From Mytilus galloprovincialis (Eukaryota > Mollusca > Bivalvia > Mytilida > Mytilidae): 64,000 nucleotides of DNA. The DNA lies in the NCBI RefSeq assembly GCF_965363235.1, contig NC_134844.1, positions 20,442,646 through 20,506,645 of the forward strand, given 5' to 3'. Under the pieces are notes generated by a model. That model made no database searches. It was not told where the DNA came from and saw nothing but the letters and a program-made list of their open reading frames with translations. The translations under genes and the position numbers were made by a program. This document shows positions 13,301-21,966 of this stretch, piece by piece; within the stretch, counting starts at the first letter, position 1, and every line of letters starts with the position of its first letter.

Positions 13301-13919
13301 TAACCGGACGTGGATGCAAATTTGAAACATCCCGCATATAGCCAAACGGACGCCCCACTAAGACAAGCGGTTTCAAGTTACTGCTGGTAGGAAGAAGACT
13401 AAGTGACCATATCTTTATTCCCAAGTCACCCTTGGGGGCTATACTAAGTTGATGTTAAACACTGTATATGCTGGTTTCTTAAAATGAATCTAAATTCCAT
13501 CTGGTAATGCCAGTTATCTGCGCTGCAAAATGACGTGGCATGACTGTCTTTTTACGGTATATTTTTTTTGGAATGATACTGGATAATTTAAGATAAGAAG
13601 TTGTGTGATTGCCAGACAGCTACACACTAGAGACAATGCGAATGTAAACAACTATATGTCACCGGTTGCTTTCAACAATGAGCAAATCCTATAACGTAAT
13701 AGAAAGCTTAACCTAACGGAATTGCTTTCGTTTTAATGCGGAACACAATGATATATTCACTCTTTATTCTTAATTAAAAACTGCAATCCCCAACCTTTTC
13801 TCGACATATTGTGGTCACATCATTTTGGCGTTAACCTTCATATCTTTCACAACTTACCATATATTTCCTTCGCATGCTTTGTCTTTAACTCTGTTTGCTA
13901 ATCCTAATTTTGATGCCAT
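2729..13919 (-). CDS. KYAT3: Kynurenine--oxoglutarate transaminase / cysteine-S-conjugate beta-lyase, complete, 12 exons
   Basis: PLP-dependent fold-type I aminotransferase: transaminates L-kynurenine to kynurenic acid and can cleave cysteine conjugates. CDS exons, 5' to 3' on the minus strand: 13858-13919, 12942-12993, 11903-12001, 10686-10835, 10191-10277, 9830-9955, 8638-8758, 8140-8306, 7456-7642, 6316-6395, 4679-4765, 2729-2851. All phases join, giving 1341 nt and 446 aa; human KYAT1 and KYAT3 are 422 and 454 aa. Visible: Trp of EGNIW near residue 21, GFPDF (Gly39), NNPSNPLGK (Asn188), SAGKTFSVTGWK with the PLP lysine at about 250, and YVRICFVK with the carboxylate-binding Arg at about 401. 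The usual NLGQGFPDF reads NMALGFPDF across the exon 2/3 junction. I see no obvious mitochondrial presequence at the chosen Met. The KYAT1/KYAT3 split is uncertain; IPLR favours KYAT3. Confidence 0.94.
2984..4258 (+). repeat. Large dispersed repeat starting agctcacctggcccgaaggg
   Basis: Starts agctcacctggcccgaaggg and ends near aaggtgagcgacacaggctc; the GCTCACCT/AGGTGAGC ends are inverted. Two internal copies of about 490 bp (roughly 3070-3545 and 3565-4050) repeat the same landmarks (tggccaaatt, ccaagatggcc, gttgctgcccctgaa, gatagagataaactg). A partial third copy follows at 4090-4170. I recall this as a very abundant bivalve repeat. It lies in the last KYAT intron. The 64-codon frame at 3651-3845 is part of the repeat, not a gene. 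Confidence 0.8.
4846..5000 (+). repeat. Diverged copy of SINE-like family A
   Basis: Contains aatgagacaaccc, agaattcaaacc and accactgaattacagg. These are landmarks of the better copy at 5911-6184, in the same order. Confidence 0.55.
5090..5195 (-). repeat. Fragment of dispersed family B
   Basis: gagaatgtgtcaaagagaca and the following 80 bases are the reverse complement of the right part of the family B copy at 19637-19985 (there, tctctttaacacattcctc). Confidence 0.5.
5205..6300. repeat. Degenerate minisatellite in a KYAT intron, split by a family A copy
   Basis: Many decayed units of roughly 55-60 bp built on gaaatactactatggtatag and gtattgtccctttaaccta. Each unit contains an imperfect palindrome around ATGGTATAGTAT. 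The array runs to about 5910, is interrupted by family A (5911-6184), and resumes to about 6300. Confidence 0.7.
5911..6184 (+). mobile_element. SINE-like dispersed repeat, family A
   Basis: Reads agatgatgtggtatgattgc, caatgagacaactgtccaca, gtcaccgtacggccttcaac, catagtcagctataaaaggc and ends accactgaataacaggctcc. It recurs at least nine times in the window on both strands. It interrupts the surrounding minisatellite, so it inserted after that array formed. Confidence 0.75.
7092..7157. repeat. Short hairpin (17-bp arms)
   Basis: ggcactcgcctcagaaa and tttctgagacgagtgcc are inverted with one mismatch around a T/A-rich loop. It may be a small foldback element; no target duplication is clear. Confidence 0.5.
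7688..7960 (+). repeat. Dispersed repeat family C
   Basis: Runs from atgccccatgtatgggcatt through tcgtccgtccgtct and gttaaagtttttggtcaggg to ctatggacacattcttgttt. Sister copies lie at 54473-54748 and 57209-57497, and a split one on the other strand at 36627-38195. Confidence 0.75.
8791..8826 (+). repeat. Terminus of a hAT-like MITE (ggatccgccactg end)
   Basis: ttctggatccgccactgg matches the right end of the short element at 11218-11370. Only this end is present. Confidence 0.5.
8863..9260 (+). repeat. Dispersed repeat family E
   Basis: Shares with 13009-13440, in order, gttggttgctt, gactgccactggaaaatg, ggatatattgga, caggccacctac and acatcccgca. No coding potential is seen. Confidence 0.65.
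9620..9790 (+). mobile_element. SINE-like repeat family A, partial copy
   Basis: agaagatgtggtataattgc, caacgaaacatctctccttc, aatacggccttaaacatgga and ctataaaagacgcc match the order of the copy at 5911-6184. Confidence 0.65.
11040..11625. repeat. Degenerate minisatellite (gatttcaaatgt...gtaatgtt), split by a MITE
   Basis: About ten diverged units of roughly 50-60 bp, each with atccgatttcaaatgt, cagaacgg and aatgttatcttgtacaa. The element at 11218-11370 sits inside a unit. Confidence 0.65.
11218..11370. mobile_element. Short hAT-like MITE (CAGxGGCGGATxx ends)
   Basis: Ends cagaggcggattt and ggatccgccactg are inverted with two or three mismatches. This resembles the widespread CAGTGGCGGATCC type of hAT terminus that I know from animals. 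The interior has C/G runs. No exact 8-bp target duplication survives in the diverged satellite around it. Confidence 0.6.
12159..12245 (+). mobile_element. tRNA-like SINE head
   Basis: ggtggccgagtggtctgagg resembles a Pol III A box and agttcgaacccc a B box, spaced as in a tRNA-Leu/Ser. The 5' ggggacc has no 3' partner for an acceptor stem, and the anticodon arm is not convincing. A SINE head fits better than a working tRNA gene. Confidence 0.5.
12570..12715 (-). mobile_element. SINE-like repeat family A
   Basis: Plus strand reads agctgactatgcggtatggg, catatggtcacctatagttg and gagttgtctcattggcaacc, the reverse complement of the 5911-6184 copy. Confidence 0.75.
13009..13440 (+). repeat. Dispersed repeat family E, second copy
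   Basis: Same ordered landmarks as 8863-9260 (gttggttgcttaacgtccag, gactgccactggaaaatgag, caggccacctacggacccct, acatcccgcatatagccaaa). It lies in KYAT intron 1. Confidence 0.65.
13590..13700 (+). repeat. Diverged family A fragment
   Basis: taagaagttgtgtgattgcc, caactatatgtcaccgg and ttcaacaatgagcaaat match family A in order. Confidence 0.5.
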
Positions 13920-14289
13920 TCTTGTCCACACACAATCTAAAAATAAATTTCATATAACTGTTGCACATTTTCCTTTTCATCTGGTACTTTTTTTATATAC
14001 AATACTGCGTTACTTTCGTACGGGAAAACATTTAAAAAATAAAAGAGCTCCAATTCTTACCTTGCTTATGTATGTCTACGTGTTAAGGAAAGACAAAAAC
14101 TTCACATACATAATTTATATACTTGTACTTATATGTCTCTCCCACTAAGCATGTCAACGGTGAGAAGGTATGATTAAATCAAGCCCTAATTATATCATGC
14201 AGGAAGATAACAATTCGTACCCTTGTTTAAATCATATCCCATAGACAAAATTATTACAGAACGTAACAATAAGGATGTAAAATTAGATA

Positions 14290-14765
14290 CAAAAGGATTT
14301 TCAAGGATTGAATGAAGAAAAAGAACACTTTCTTTTCAAGAATAAATGAAGAAAACTTGAAGAAAAACTTGAAAGCTTATAAAATGGAAAATGTTTCAAC
14401 GAGCTTGATTTTCCAATACCTGTGAGAGAGATTGCAAATGCCATATCAAAGATTAAAAAGAACAAATCTCCAGATTTGGATAAAATCACAAATAACATGA
14501 TAAAATGTAGTCAGTCAGCTCTCTTTAATGTTTTCAGAAGCTATTTAATGTCTGTTTAAGCTCAGAAATATACCCTACAAGCTGGGCAGAGGGTTACATA
14601 ACACCATTACATAAAGCACATAATATTCCTGATCCAAACGACTATCGTGGATGGACAATTACAAGCTCGATAGGCAAATTATTTAATTGTGTTTTAAATT
14701 CATGTCTTCACAAATTTTTAATTAAATTTACTATCATAGATGAGTGTCAAATTGTGTTTTTTTCT
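14290..14765 (+). pseudogene. LINE-type reverse transcriptase fragment with a frameshift
   Basis: The first frame reads FPIPVREIANAISKIKKNKS and then PDLDKITNNMIK. After a shift near 14540 the next frame reads SWAEGYITPLHKAHNIPDPN, DYRGWTITSSIGKLFNCVL and ends IIDECQIVFF. The order (KNKS-DLDKI, W-EG-I-PLHK, NDYRG, GKLFN, EcQ) is that of the N-terminal palm/fingers of non-LTR retrotransposon RTs of the RTE/CR1/Jockey type. The catalytic YxDD segment is missing, because another repeat starts at about 14764. It is 5' of KYAT on the opposite strand. Confidence 0.8.
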
Positions 14766-15140
14766 GGCCCCGCAACGAAGTTGTCGGTGCCATATAGTTT
14801 TACCCTTGTCCGTCTTTCCGTAATTTCGTCATTCCGTCATTCCGTCATTCCGCAACAAACCATTATACGGAGTTTTTTTTCTAAACGCCTTCTTATATAT
14901 ATGTTATCTCACTAACTTCAAACTGGGTCGATTTGCGCTTTTTAGCAATTGTTTTTTTTCTGATTTCATCTGTTGTCTACTTTTTTTTTTTAACAAAAAC
15001 GTATGTTAATTTGACACTTTAGATTGCTTTGTATGTTCACTTTCTAGATTATTGTTGAAGGGCGTACGGTGATCTATAGTTGCTAACTTTCTACATTGTT
15101 TTGTCCTTGGTTGATGAGTTTCCTGATTGGCAATCATACC
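14766..15140. repeat. Dispersed repeat ends plus a family A fragment
   Basis: ctggccccgcaacgaagttg with ccgtcattccgtcattccg repeats (to about 14880) looks like the end of another dispersed element. From about 15050, gaagggcgtacggtgatcta and tttcctgattggcaatcata are a minus-strand family A fragment. Confidence 0.5.
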
Positions 15141-15264
15141 CTAAATTCTTTTTCATATAATATGCTTTTAACAATTCAGTTGAACAAAAGAGTATATATC
15201 GAGATTTAGTTTGTTTCTTGTTACTCAATCAGGTCTATGTTTGTTTTGTTTTTTTTGTGTTTCG

Positions 15265-15345
15265 TCTTGAGACGCGTTGGCAAAGGCACAGGTTAGAAGT
15301 AGTAGTCGTTGATGCCTCAACAGTTTAAGTTCGAATTCCGCTGAG
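15265..15345 (+). mobile_element. Possible tRNA-like SINE head
   Basis: gcgttggcaaaggcacaggt (A-box-like) and agttcgaattccg (B-box-like) lie about 65 bases apart. The match is weak. Confidence 0.3.
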
Positions 15346-15394
15346 TCAACGATATAATTTGTAGATACAAAATTACAGCTCTAAGATTGTTAAG

Positions 15395-15776
15395 GTGAAG
15401 GAAGGTCTCACAAAACATGTTTAACCCCGCCTCATTTTTTGCAAGTCGGGAACCTTTAGTCTCCGTTAGCCTTGTGTATTTTTAAAAAAGAAATAGTTCA
15501 TTTGGTTATGTTTGAACTTTCAGAGTTTATAGTGTGGTGTCCATTTTGTGTTTTTAAAAGAAGTAGTTCATTTGGATATGTTTCAGAGTGGGGTCTATTT
15601 TGTGTTTTAAAAAGAAATACTAGTAGTTCATTTGGATATGTTTCAGAGTTTATAGTGTGGGGTCCCTTTTGCTGAACTATTACTAGTATAAGATTATTGC
15701 TAAAGGGCCCGCTGAAGCCCGCCCCGAGATTTTCTCGTTGAAGACCCATTGCTAAATTCACCGTTTCCATTTTCTA
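15395..15776 (+). repeat. Diverged family B copy containing a short tandem repeat
   Basis: aacatgtttaaccccgcctc and ctttagtctccgttagcctt match family B (19637-19985). Within it, agtagttcatttggatatgt, ttcagagt and the gtccattttgtg motif repeat about three times (15483-15670). Confidence 0.5.
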
Positions 15777-16556
15777 TCCCATTTGATTTAAATTCGGCAT
15801 ATAATCAATTACATTGTAAATTGCACTATTATGTAGCGTAAGAAATTTGGTTGGAAAAATAACATTTTCACACCTGTGTGTGTGTCATGAAAACTAGATA
15901 TTTAAAACTGTCAAATATAATTATATATAAGTTCTGATGCATCGTATAAAATTATCAGTATTAGTACTAAAAGATACTATTCTTATGTGCTTTCTATGCT
16001 TTTAAATATTATAGATGATATATAACAAATTATCCGATCAATCAATTTGGTTGTCACCATTGTAGCAAGTCTACATCATAGACAATGAAACACGTACAAA
16101 AACTTAACTTTATAAAGTGCACCAGAAGAAAGGCAAATTCTCCTTCATTTTTTTCCATTATCGAGATCATTTTGAAATCTCCTCGCAGCTCCGTCTAACG
16201 TTATTTTGAGGAGTTGTAGGTGCTAAAATCATAATGTTCTATTTTAAAGCGACTAAACAAGTTCAAATGCGTTATGATTCTCTGATAGAATGAGCAAATT
16301 CGATATATTTATATAAAACATCAAGAAATCTATATCCAGAGGATCGTCAGGGGTTGTCGTTTAAAAAAAACCAAAAAAACCCTCACAAATATAAGCTTTT
16401 CGTGTTTCCGAAATTCTACAGACAAATGTTAAGGGTATGGCGTAGCAGGAACGGCACATAAAATGTACCGGATGTAAACTAGTATGGTAGGCACCAACTG
16501 TGCAAACAAACGGTTATAAGCTTAACACCACTAGACACTGACTAAAAGCAATATTT
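15777..16556. other. Intergenic, no gene seen
   Basis: AT-rich DNA between the KYAT upstream repeats and the first homeobox gene. I see no ORF, RNA gene or clear repeat. Confidence 0.4.
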
Positions 16557-16594
16557 TTTTTGTTTGTTGTTTTGTTTTGTTTTGTTTTGTTTTG

Positions 16595-16625
<31 letters not shown>

Positions 16626-16697
16626 TGTTTTGTTGTTTTGTTTTGTTTTATTTTGTTTTGTTTTGTTTTGTTTTGTTTTGTTTTGTTTTGTTTTTCG
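16557..16697. repeat. (TTTTG)n microsatellite
   Basis: Roughly 27 near-perfect ttttg units with a few interruptions, about 150 bp downstream of the stop of the first homeobox gene. The minus-strand open frame across it is an artefact of the repeat. Confidence 0.95.
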
Positions 16698-16844
16698 TAG
16701 ATGAGGGTAGAAATATAGTATTAAATAAGACACGTTAATATATATCAATTTCCATTTATTTTCACATTAATAACAAATCAGAATAAATAAAACAAGCAAA
16801 TACATATTTTAACAAAGTTTAAGCACATTTTAAGTACTAGTACT

Positions 16845-17558
16845 TTAACGTTGCACTGTCTGTGGTGATACGCTGCTGTAGAACTTCTGACTATAACCAG
16901 GATACACACACGGTAACATACCACACATAGACGGCGAGAACACAGGAAACGGCGAGTATGACTGCTGACTAAAGTTACTATTCAATTCCATTATTCTTGA
17001 ACCAGGTTTGCCGACACCAACGAACTGTGATAATTCTGGTGAACCGTGGTAGCCGGTTCTTTTGATGTGACGTTTTTCTTTCATTCTTCGATTCTGGAAC
17101 CACCATTTAATTTTGTGCTGACTGAGTTTGAGTTTCTTGGCGAGTACTGGTCGATCTTCAAGCTGGAGGTATTTGCTGTTACCGTAGTATCTCTCTAGTT
17201 CTAACAGTTGTGAGTTTGTGAAGGGAACTCTCGCTCTCTTTGTTGGTTGATCGGACTTGGCCGAGTTGTCGGAGGACGAACCAGGCGACAAACAATCTTT
17301 TGATTCGGAGTCTGTAGAGCTAAAACTGTTATCATCTGAGTCATCGAGTCGTTTCCTCTTGCATCGCAGACGATGCGTTGAGATGGTTAGCGGAAGAATC
17401 ATATCTGCTGTAATTGGCTGGTTGATGTTTTGTAGATATTTGTCGTGGATATGGTTGACAACTGCATCAGTACAGACGGGATCCACAATCCTGCTGCTCT
17501 TTGATAGTTCTTCAATACTGAAGGACATCCTGGTTGGAACGTTTTGTTGATAAGCCAT
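16845..17558 (-). CDS. Divergent homeobox transcription factor, copy 1 (single exon)
   Basis: 237-aa nuclear DNA-binding protein. N-terminal FSIEELSKS (about residues 13-21) resembles an eh1-type Groucho-binding motif. Then come a basic patch (CKRKR), a Ser/Asp/Glu-rich linker (75-100), a homeodomain at 106-165 and a Tyr/Pro/Ser-rich tail. Canonical positions hold: Phe8, Leu16, Trp48, Phe49, Asn51, Arg53. The recognition helix reads KIKWWFQNRRMK, so position 47 is Trp where Ile or Val is usual. Helix I (FTNSQLLELE) recalls Hox2/Hox3-like ANTP proteins and the end (RRMKEKR) recalls Evx. The subfamily is not assigned. The Met at 17558 is the shared start of both copies and follows a TATA-like box by 72 bp. 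The frame is intact. Confidence 0.9.
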   Translation of the reverse strand: MAYQQNVPTRMSFSIEELSKSSRIVDPVCTDAVVNHIHDKYLQNINQPITADMILPLTISTHRLRCKRKRLDDSDDNSFSSTDSESKDCLSPGSSSDNSAKSDQPTKRARVPFTNSQLLELERYYGNSKYLQLEDRPVLAKKLKLSQHKIKWWFQNRRMKEKRHIKRTGYHGSPELSQFVGVGKPGSRIMELNSNFSQQSYSPFPVFSPSMCGMLPCVYPGYSQKFYSSVSPQTVQR

Positions 17559-17698
17559 TTGTATATATTACTAGTAGTAGATCACTGTGTGAGGACACTG
17601 ACAATGAGCTGCTCTTGTCATTTTACTTGTTTTATATTCTCTTGTGTTAATTACTCATAACGAGTCATAACGGTTCTTGTCAAAACAATTCAGTGGTC
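17559..17698 (-). promoter_or_regulatory. Upstream block 1 of homeobox copy 1 (duplicated)
   Basis: 140 bp directly 5' of the start codon. It differs from the matching block of copy 2 (21788-21929) by three substitutions and a 2-bp indel. It contains a TATA-like box (17630-17636) and ttaattactcataacgagtc. It most likely covers the core promoter and 5' UTR. Confidence 0.7.
17630..17636 (-). promoter_or_regulatory. TATA-like box, homeobox copy 1
   Basis: TATAAAA on the minus strand, 72 bp upstream of the ATG and identical in copy 2. This fits a 5' UTR of about 40-45 nt. Confidence 0.5.
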
Positions 17699-17755
17699 TT
17701 TCAAAGCCAAGCCAAGCTTTAAGTAAATTAATTACTCTAATCAGTTTATAGATTA

Positions 17756-17814
17756 TGTGCTTCAATCAGTCACGCTAATTAATCATGTCAAACAATTTTA
17801 CGATTTTAAATCAT
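17756..17814 (-). promoter_or_regulatory. Upstream block 2 of homeobox copy 1 (duplicated, homeodomain-like sites)
   Basis: 59 bp shared with 21967-22025 with one difference, while the 57 bp between blocks 1 and 2 is not conserved. It contains ctaattaat, a TAAT-type homeodomain core, and attttaaatcat. Confidence 0.6.
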
Positions 17815-17826
17815 TCTAGCTGATAG

Positions 17827-17992
17827 ATTGTTGTGCCATCCAAGCTAACATCATGTGATGGGTAGTTATGCCACCCAAGCTAAGATCATTTGATGGTTAG
17901 TTATGCCATCCAAGCTAACATCATTTAATGGGTAGTTATGCCATCAAAGCTAAGATCCATTTGATGGATAGTTATGCCACCCAGTTAGCTAA
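17827..17992. repeat. Minisatellite upstream of homeobox copy 1
   Basis: Four to five units of about 37 bp: ttatgccacccaagctaa, catcatttgatgggtag. The same array, shorter, lies upstream of copy 2 (22037-22150), so it was part of the duplicated segment. Confidence 0.8.
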
Positions 17993-18839
17993 CATTGAAA
18001 AGAATATGAATTACTAGTAAACAGTCTAAAATATAAACATTTTGGTAAGTATATTATTATTTACAGTATCGAATTTTATTTGTATAAATCAACCGTTTCC
18101 AAATTTCCTGGCCGTATATTTTTTTTACAAGGTAACCCCCGAGCTGATTTTTGGCATTAACACACTAGATACTTAATGAAATACTTAGCTTGCTTTGGAA
18201 CCCTTGGTGTTGCATTCTTTCGGAAAATATTTCACGATTAGTCTTGTTTTACAAAAAAAGAACACGAAAAAGCTGCACTACTTAAAAAGAACATATTATT
18301 ATAATACCAAGTAATGTCGAAACAGACAACCGAAAACATAAAAAAGCACACCAGTTCTGTCTATTTAATATTCAATCTCAAAATCAATATTAAATTCACA
18401 GCTATACATATCAAAGTATTGTACATTTGTTTTACTAGTATTGTATTTGACTATATTTTAAATTTTATATATAATTTTAGTATGTTTTAATGCACATATA
18501 AAGTGTATATACTGGTGGTTGGTGTCCAAATAAATAGTATTATTCAACTTTCAACATGTATTGGCCGTTTTTAACAAATGAAGATCGTAAGGATTTACGT
18601 ACAGTTTATGACGTCTGTCAACTAAATCCGTTGGATGTGTACTTCTTGATACTGTAATCTGAGAGAACCCGAGTTATTTATTAGTTGCTATTGACTTTGA
18701 ACTAGCTTTCAATAAATGTGAGTACTCGTATCAGTGCTTTACATGCAGTGTCCTGCTTAAACCTTTTTATTTTAAATTGTACACCAATGTCCAGGTAAGT
18801 TAACTTGTGACATTCTGTATGTACCTGTTCCAACCCCAG
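17993..18839. other. Spacer between the homeobox copies, no gene seen
   Basis: AT-rich; no open frame of note and no recognised repeat up to the family A copy at 18840. Confidence 0.4.
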
Positions 18840-19085
18840 AGTCTGTAATTCAGCGGTTGTCGTTCGTTGTTGTATATAATTTTGTTTTTCGTTTATTGTG
18901 TTGTATCATTATCTTTTGAATTGTTTAACATTACGGAGCCTTTCATAGCTTGTTGCGTGGTTTGGGTTTTATTCATTCTGGAAAACCGTACGGTGACCTA
19001 TGGTTGCTTAATTCATCATTGTTAGTGTCACTGTGTAACCGTAATGGTTGAGAGTTGTCTCATTGGCAATCAAATTACATCTTAT
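18840..19085 (-). mobile_element. SINE-like repeat family A
   Basis: Plus strand: ctgtaattcagcggttgtcg, gaaaaccgtacggtgaccta, gagttgtctcattggcaatc; the reverse complement of 5911-6184. Confidence 0.7.
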
Positions 19086-19479
19086 TTTGAGTCTACTAAC
19101 ACAATCAAAGTCCGAAAATCTACTTTATACATAATAGGAATTTTTGATAAAAATACAAAAATTATTGTTCGCTATGAGGGGAAAATTTGAAGCGAAACTT
19201 CGTTGCGTTGTCCCTTTAAGATTCTCCATTTTTTCATCATAATGACCTTCAAATGGGATATTGTTAAAGTTCACACCACGAAACAAAATACTTTTTTTAT
19301 TAGAGATTGTCTGTTAACTTTAACTCGATGTTGCAAGTTTCGCTTGGTGGCTATCTTTATGCAACCATTCTGTGAAACTTAACATAAAGGTTACATCTTA
19401 ATAATCTGTTGACACAGAGATATGTCTGGCCTGTTTTTAAATTTGACAAAATTTGCAATACTTTAACACGTAAATTAGG

Positions 19480-20520
19480 CAAAATATTTCGAATCAATGA
19501 TCCATGACTGAAGTTATAGGTTCATATGATTTTCAATGGAAATAAGATACTATGTATGCCAATGCTAATGGAACTGCATACCACGCATACTATGCGTTTA
19601 CTTTTCTACATTGGCTAGAGGTATTTAGGGGGGGGGGTGTTGAGATCTAAAAACATGTTTAACCCCGCCGCATTTTTGCACCTGTCCTAGGTCAGGAGCC
19701 TCTGGCTTTTGTTAGTCTTGTATGATTTTTAATTTTAGTTTCTTGTGTATAATTTGGAGTTTGGTATGACGTCTATTATCACTGAACTAGTATATTTGTG
19801 TAGGGGCCAGCTGAAGGACGCCTCCGGGTGCGGGAGTTTCTCGCTGCATTGAAGAACTTTTGGTGACCTTCTGCTGTTGTCTGTTCTATGGTCGGGTATT
19901 ATCTCTTTAACACATTCCTCATTTCCATTCTCAATTTTATAGTATATCATTATTTTTTCATAAGTGGTTCTCCTGAAACTGATGTAATCAAACTCAAACA
20001 TTTAATATATGAAATTGTTTTAAAGTTAATAGATCATGAATAAGAAGTCGGACTAAATAATCTCAATGGAAACGAGATGTACCAATGCTTATACAACTGT
20101 ATACCGTATATATCATTGACTTAACAAAAGTTTTCCCCCTTAAACTGACTCAATTACAACATGTTAACTATGCAAACGTTTCATTTTAAGTTAACACACC
20201 ATGAATGAGAGGCATGACCAAATAAGCAATGATCGCTAAGAAATTGAACTGTACCAAATTGATTGTACAACTGCATACCAAATACCATTGACTTATCATA
20301 TGTGGACTGGTCCCCAATTAAACTGACCTTATCACAATGTGTTAACATGTAAACGAAGCTAAATATTCGAAGTCAGTAAACCATGACTAAGAGGGTATGC
20401 CAAAAAAAAATCCATTGAAATGAGATGTGCTGATGCGTATACAACTGCAAACCACATATCACTGGTTTATCATTAGTGGTTACCCTTGATCTTACCTAAT
20501 CACAATCTTTAATAAATTGT
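19480..20520. repeat. Degenerate tandem repeat of about 175 bp, split by family B
   Basis: Four diverged units share caatggaaa(c/t)gagat, (t)atacaactgcataccac and the tgaccatgactaag type. Landmarks fall near 19536, 20064, 20236 and 20412. Removing the family B insert (19615-19990) brings the first gap to about the same period. Confidence 0.55.
19615..19990 (+). mobile_element. Dispersed repeat family B
   Basis: ggtgttgagatctaaaaaca, gtttaaccccgccgcatttt, aggggccagctgaaggacgc, gggagtttctcgctgcattg and ggtcgggtattatctcttta. I recall this as an abundant mussel repeat. Shorter copies are at 5090 and 15395. The 88-codon minus frame in it belongs to the repeat. Confidence 0.65.
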
Positions 20521-21103
20521 TGACGCCGATGCCATCGGCGGAAACAGTATACCCAAGTCTTACTTTTTCGACTCCGTATAGGGAAGACAAATAGAAATAT
20601 CGTTCAATATTTTATAATATTTCCAGTAAAGCAAAGATGTCCTGTTTTTTTGTTGTCTTGGAACGTTACAATAATAGAAAATAAACGTTACTATAAAGCT
20701 TACTAACAGTGACACTGACTGCAAGAAATTATCAATACAAACTCGGGTAAACTTTTATTATGATTTTAACAGAAATATAATGCGCGCTCATGTACATTCA
20801 AAATCTTAATTGCGACAGTAACCGCTCTCTTACTTCTGCCTTGCTTGTTTTGTTATGTTTTTGATTGTTTTGTTTTGTGTTATATTGTGTGTTTATTTTT
20901 CTCTGGGAAGAGATGGCTATCATAGAAAAAAGACACAAAATGCAGCAACATATTAATTTCCTTTGATTTCTACATCAATAACACATTAGAATTAACAAAA
21001 CAAACAAATACATATTTTAACAAAGTTGAAGCACATATATATTAAACAGCTGATTTTAGGTCCTGTAATGTTGCACTGTCTGTGGTGATACGCTGCTGTA
21101 GAA
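20521..21103. other. Spacer and 3' region of homeobox copy 2
   Basis: From about 20940, the sequence (tcatttc, aataacacattagaattaac, acatattttaacaaagttga) matches the 3' flank of copy 1 at 16745-16830. The duplication therefore includes the 3' UTR. Confidence 0.6.
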
Positions 21104-21787
21104 CTACTGACTATAACCAGGATACACACACGGTAACATACCACTCATAGACGGTGAAAACATAGGGTACGGCGAGTATGACTGCTGACTAATGTTATTA
21201 TTCAATTCCATTATTCTTGAACCAGGTTTGCCGACACCAACGAACTGTGATAATTCTAGAGAACCGTGGTAGGCAGTAGTTTTGATGAGACGTTTTTCTT
21301 TCATTCTTCGATTCTGGAACCACCATTTAATTTTATGCTGACTGAGTTTGAGTTTCTTGGCGAGTACTGGTCGATCTTCAATCTGGAGGTATTTCCTGTC
21401 ACTGTAGTATTGCTCTAGTTCCAACAGCTGTGAGTTTGTGAAGGTAGTTCTGGCTCTCTTTGTTGGTTGATCGGACTTGGATGAATTGTCGGACGAGGAA
21501 CCAGGTGAAGAACAATCTCTTGAATCGGAATCTGTAGAGCTGGTACTGTTGTCATCAGAATGTAATGAGTCGTCTTGTCGTTTCCTCTTGGACTGTGGAC
21601 ATCGAGTCGAGATGATAATTGGATGGTTCGTGTCTGCTATACATGACTGTCTGCTGTTAGGAAGATATATGTCGTGTATATGGTTGACAACTGCATCAGT
21701 ACAGACGGGATCAATGATCCTGCTGCTCTTTGATAGTTCTTCAACACTGAAGGACATCTTGGTTGGAACGTTCTGTTGATAGGCCAT
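21104..21787 (-). CDS. Divergent homeobox transcription factor, copy 2 (single exon, shortened tail)
   Basis: 227-aa tandem paralogue of the gene at 16845-17558, about 4.2 kb away on the same strand. Same layout: FSVEELSKS motif, KRKR patch, acidic/Ser linker and a homeodomain at 109-168 with the same unusual KIKWWFQNRRMK helix. About nine substitutions separate the two homeodomains (for example VPFT to TTFT, RYYGNSKY to QYYSDRKY), while helix III is identical. It ends at TAG (21104-21106) where copy 1 has AAG. Beyond it the frame still encodes FYSSVSPQTVQ, so the tail was lost here or gained in copy 1. Expression is inferred only from the intact frame and shared promoter. Confidence 0.88.
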   Translation of the reverse strand: MAYQQNVPTKMSFSVEELSKSSRIIDPVCTDAVVNHIHDIYLPNSRQSCIADTNHPIIISTRCPQSKRKRQDDSLHSDDNSTSSTDSDSRDCSSPGSSSDNSSKSDQPTKRARTTFTNSQLLELEQYYSDRKYLQIEDRPVLAKKLKLSQHKIKWWFQNRRMKEKRLIKTTAYHGSLELSQFVGVGKPGSRIMELNNNISQQSYSPYPMFSPSMSGMLPCVYPGYSQ

Positions 21788-21929
21788 TTGTATATATTAC
21801 TAGTAGAAGATCACTGTGTGAGGACACTTTGACAATGAGCTGCTCTTGTCATTTTACTTGTTTTATATTCTCTTGTGTTAATTACTCATAACGAGTCATA
21901 ATGGTTCTTGTCAAAACAAATCAGTGGTC
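21788..21929 (-). promoter_or_regulatory. Upstream block 1 of homeobox copy 2
   Basis: 142 bp matching 17559-17698 (three substitutions, one 2-bp indel), with a TATA-like box at 21861-21867, 74 bp from the ATG. Confidence 0.7.
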
Positions 21930-21966
21930 AGGTACTGTCATTTATTATAGTCGGCAATTTATAGCT

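Noticed and set aside
13825..14148. 107-codon plus-strand open frame
   Set aside because: It overlaps KYAT exon 1 (minus strand, 13858-13919) antisense and shows no family resemblance.
16542..16748. 68-codon minus frame of Lys/Thr/Gln/Asn repeats
   Set aside because: Pure translation of the (TTTTG)n microsatellite.
17257..21779. Plus-strand frames of 97 and 100 codons (17257-17550 and 21477-21779)
   Set aside because: Both are antisense shadows of the two homeobox genes and resemble each other only because the genes are duplicates.
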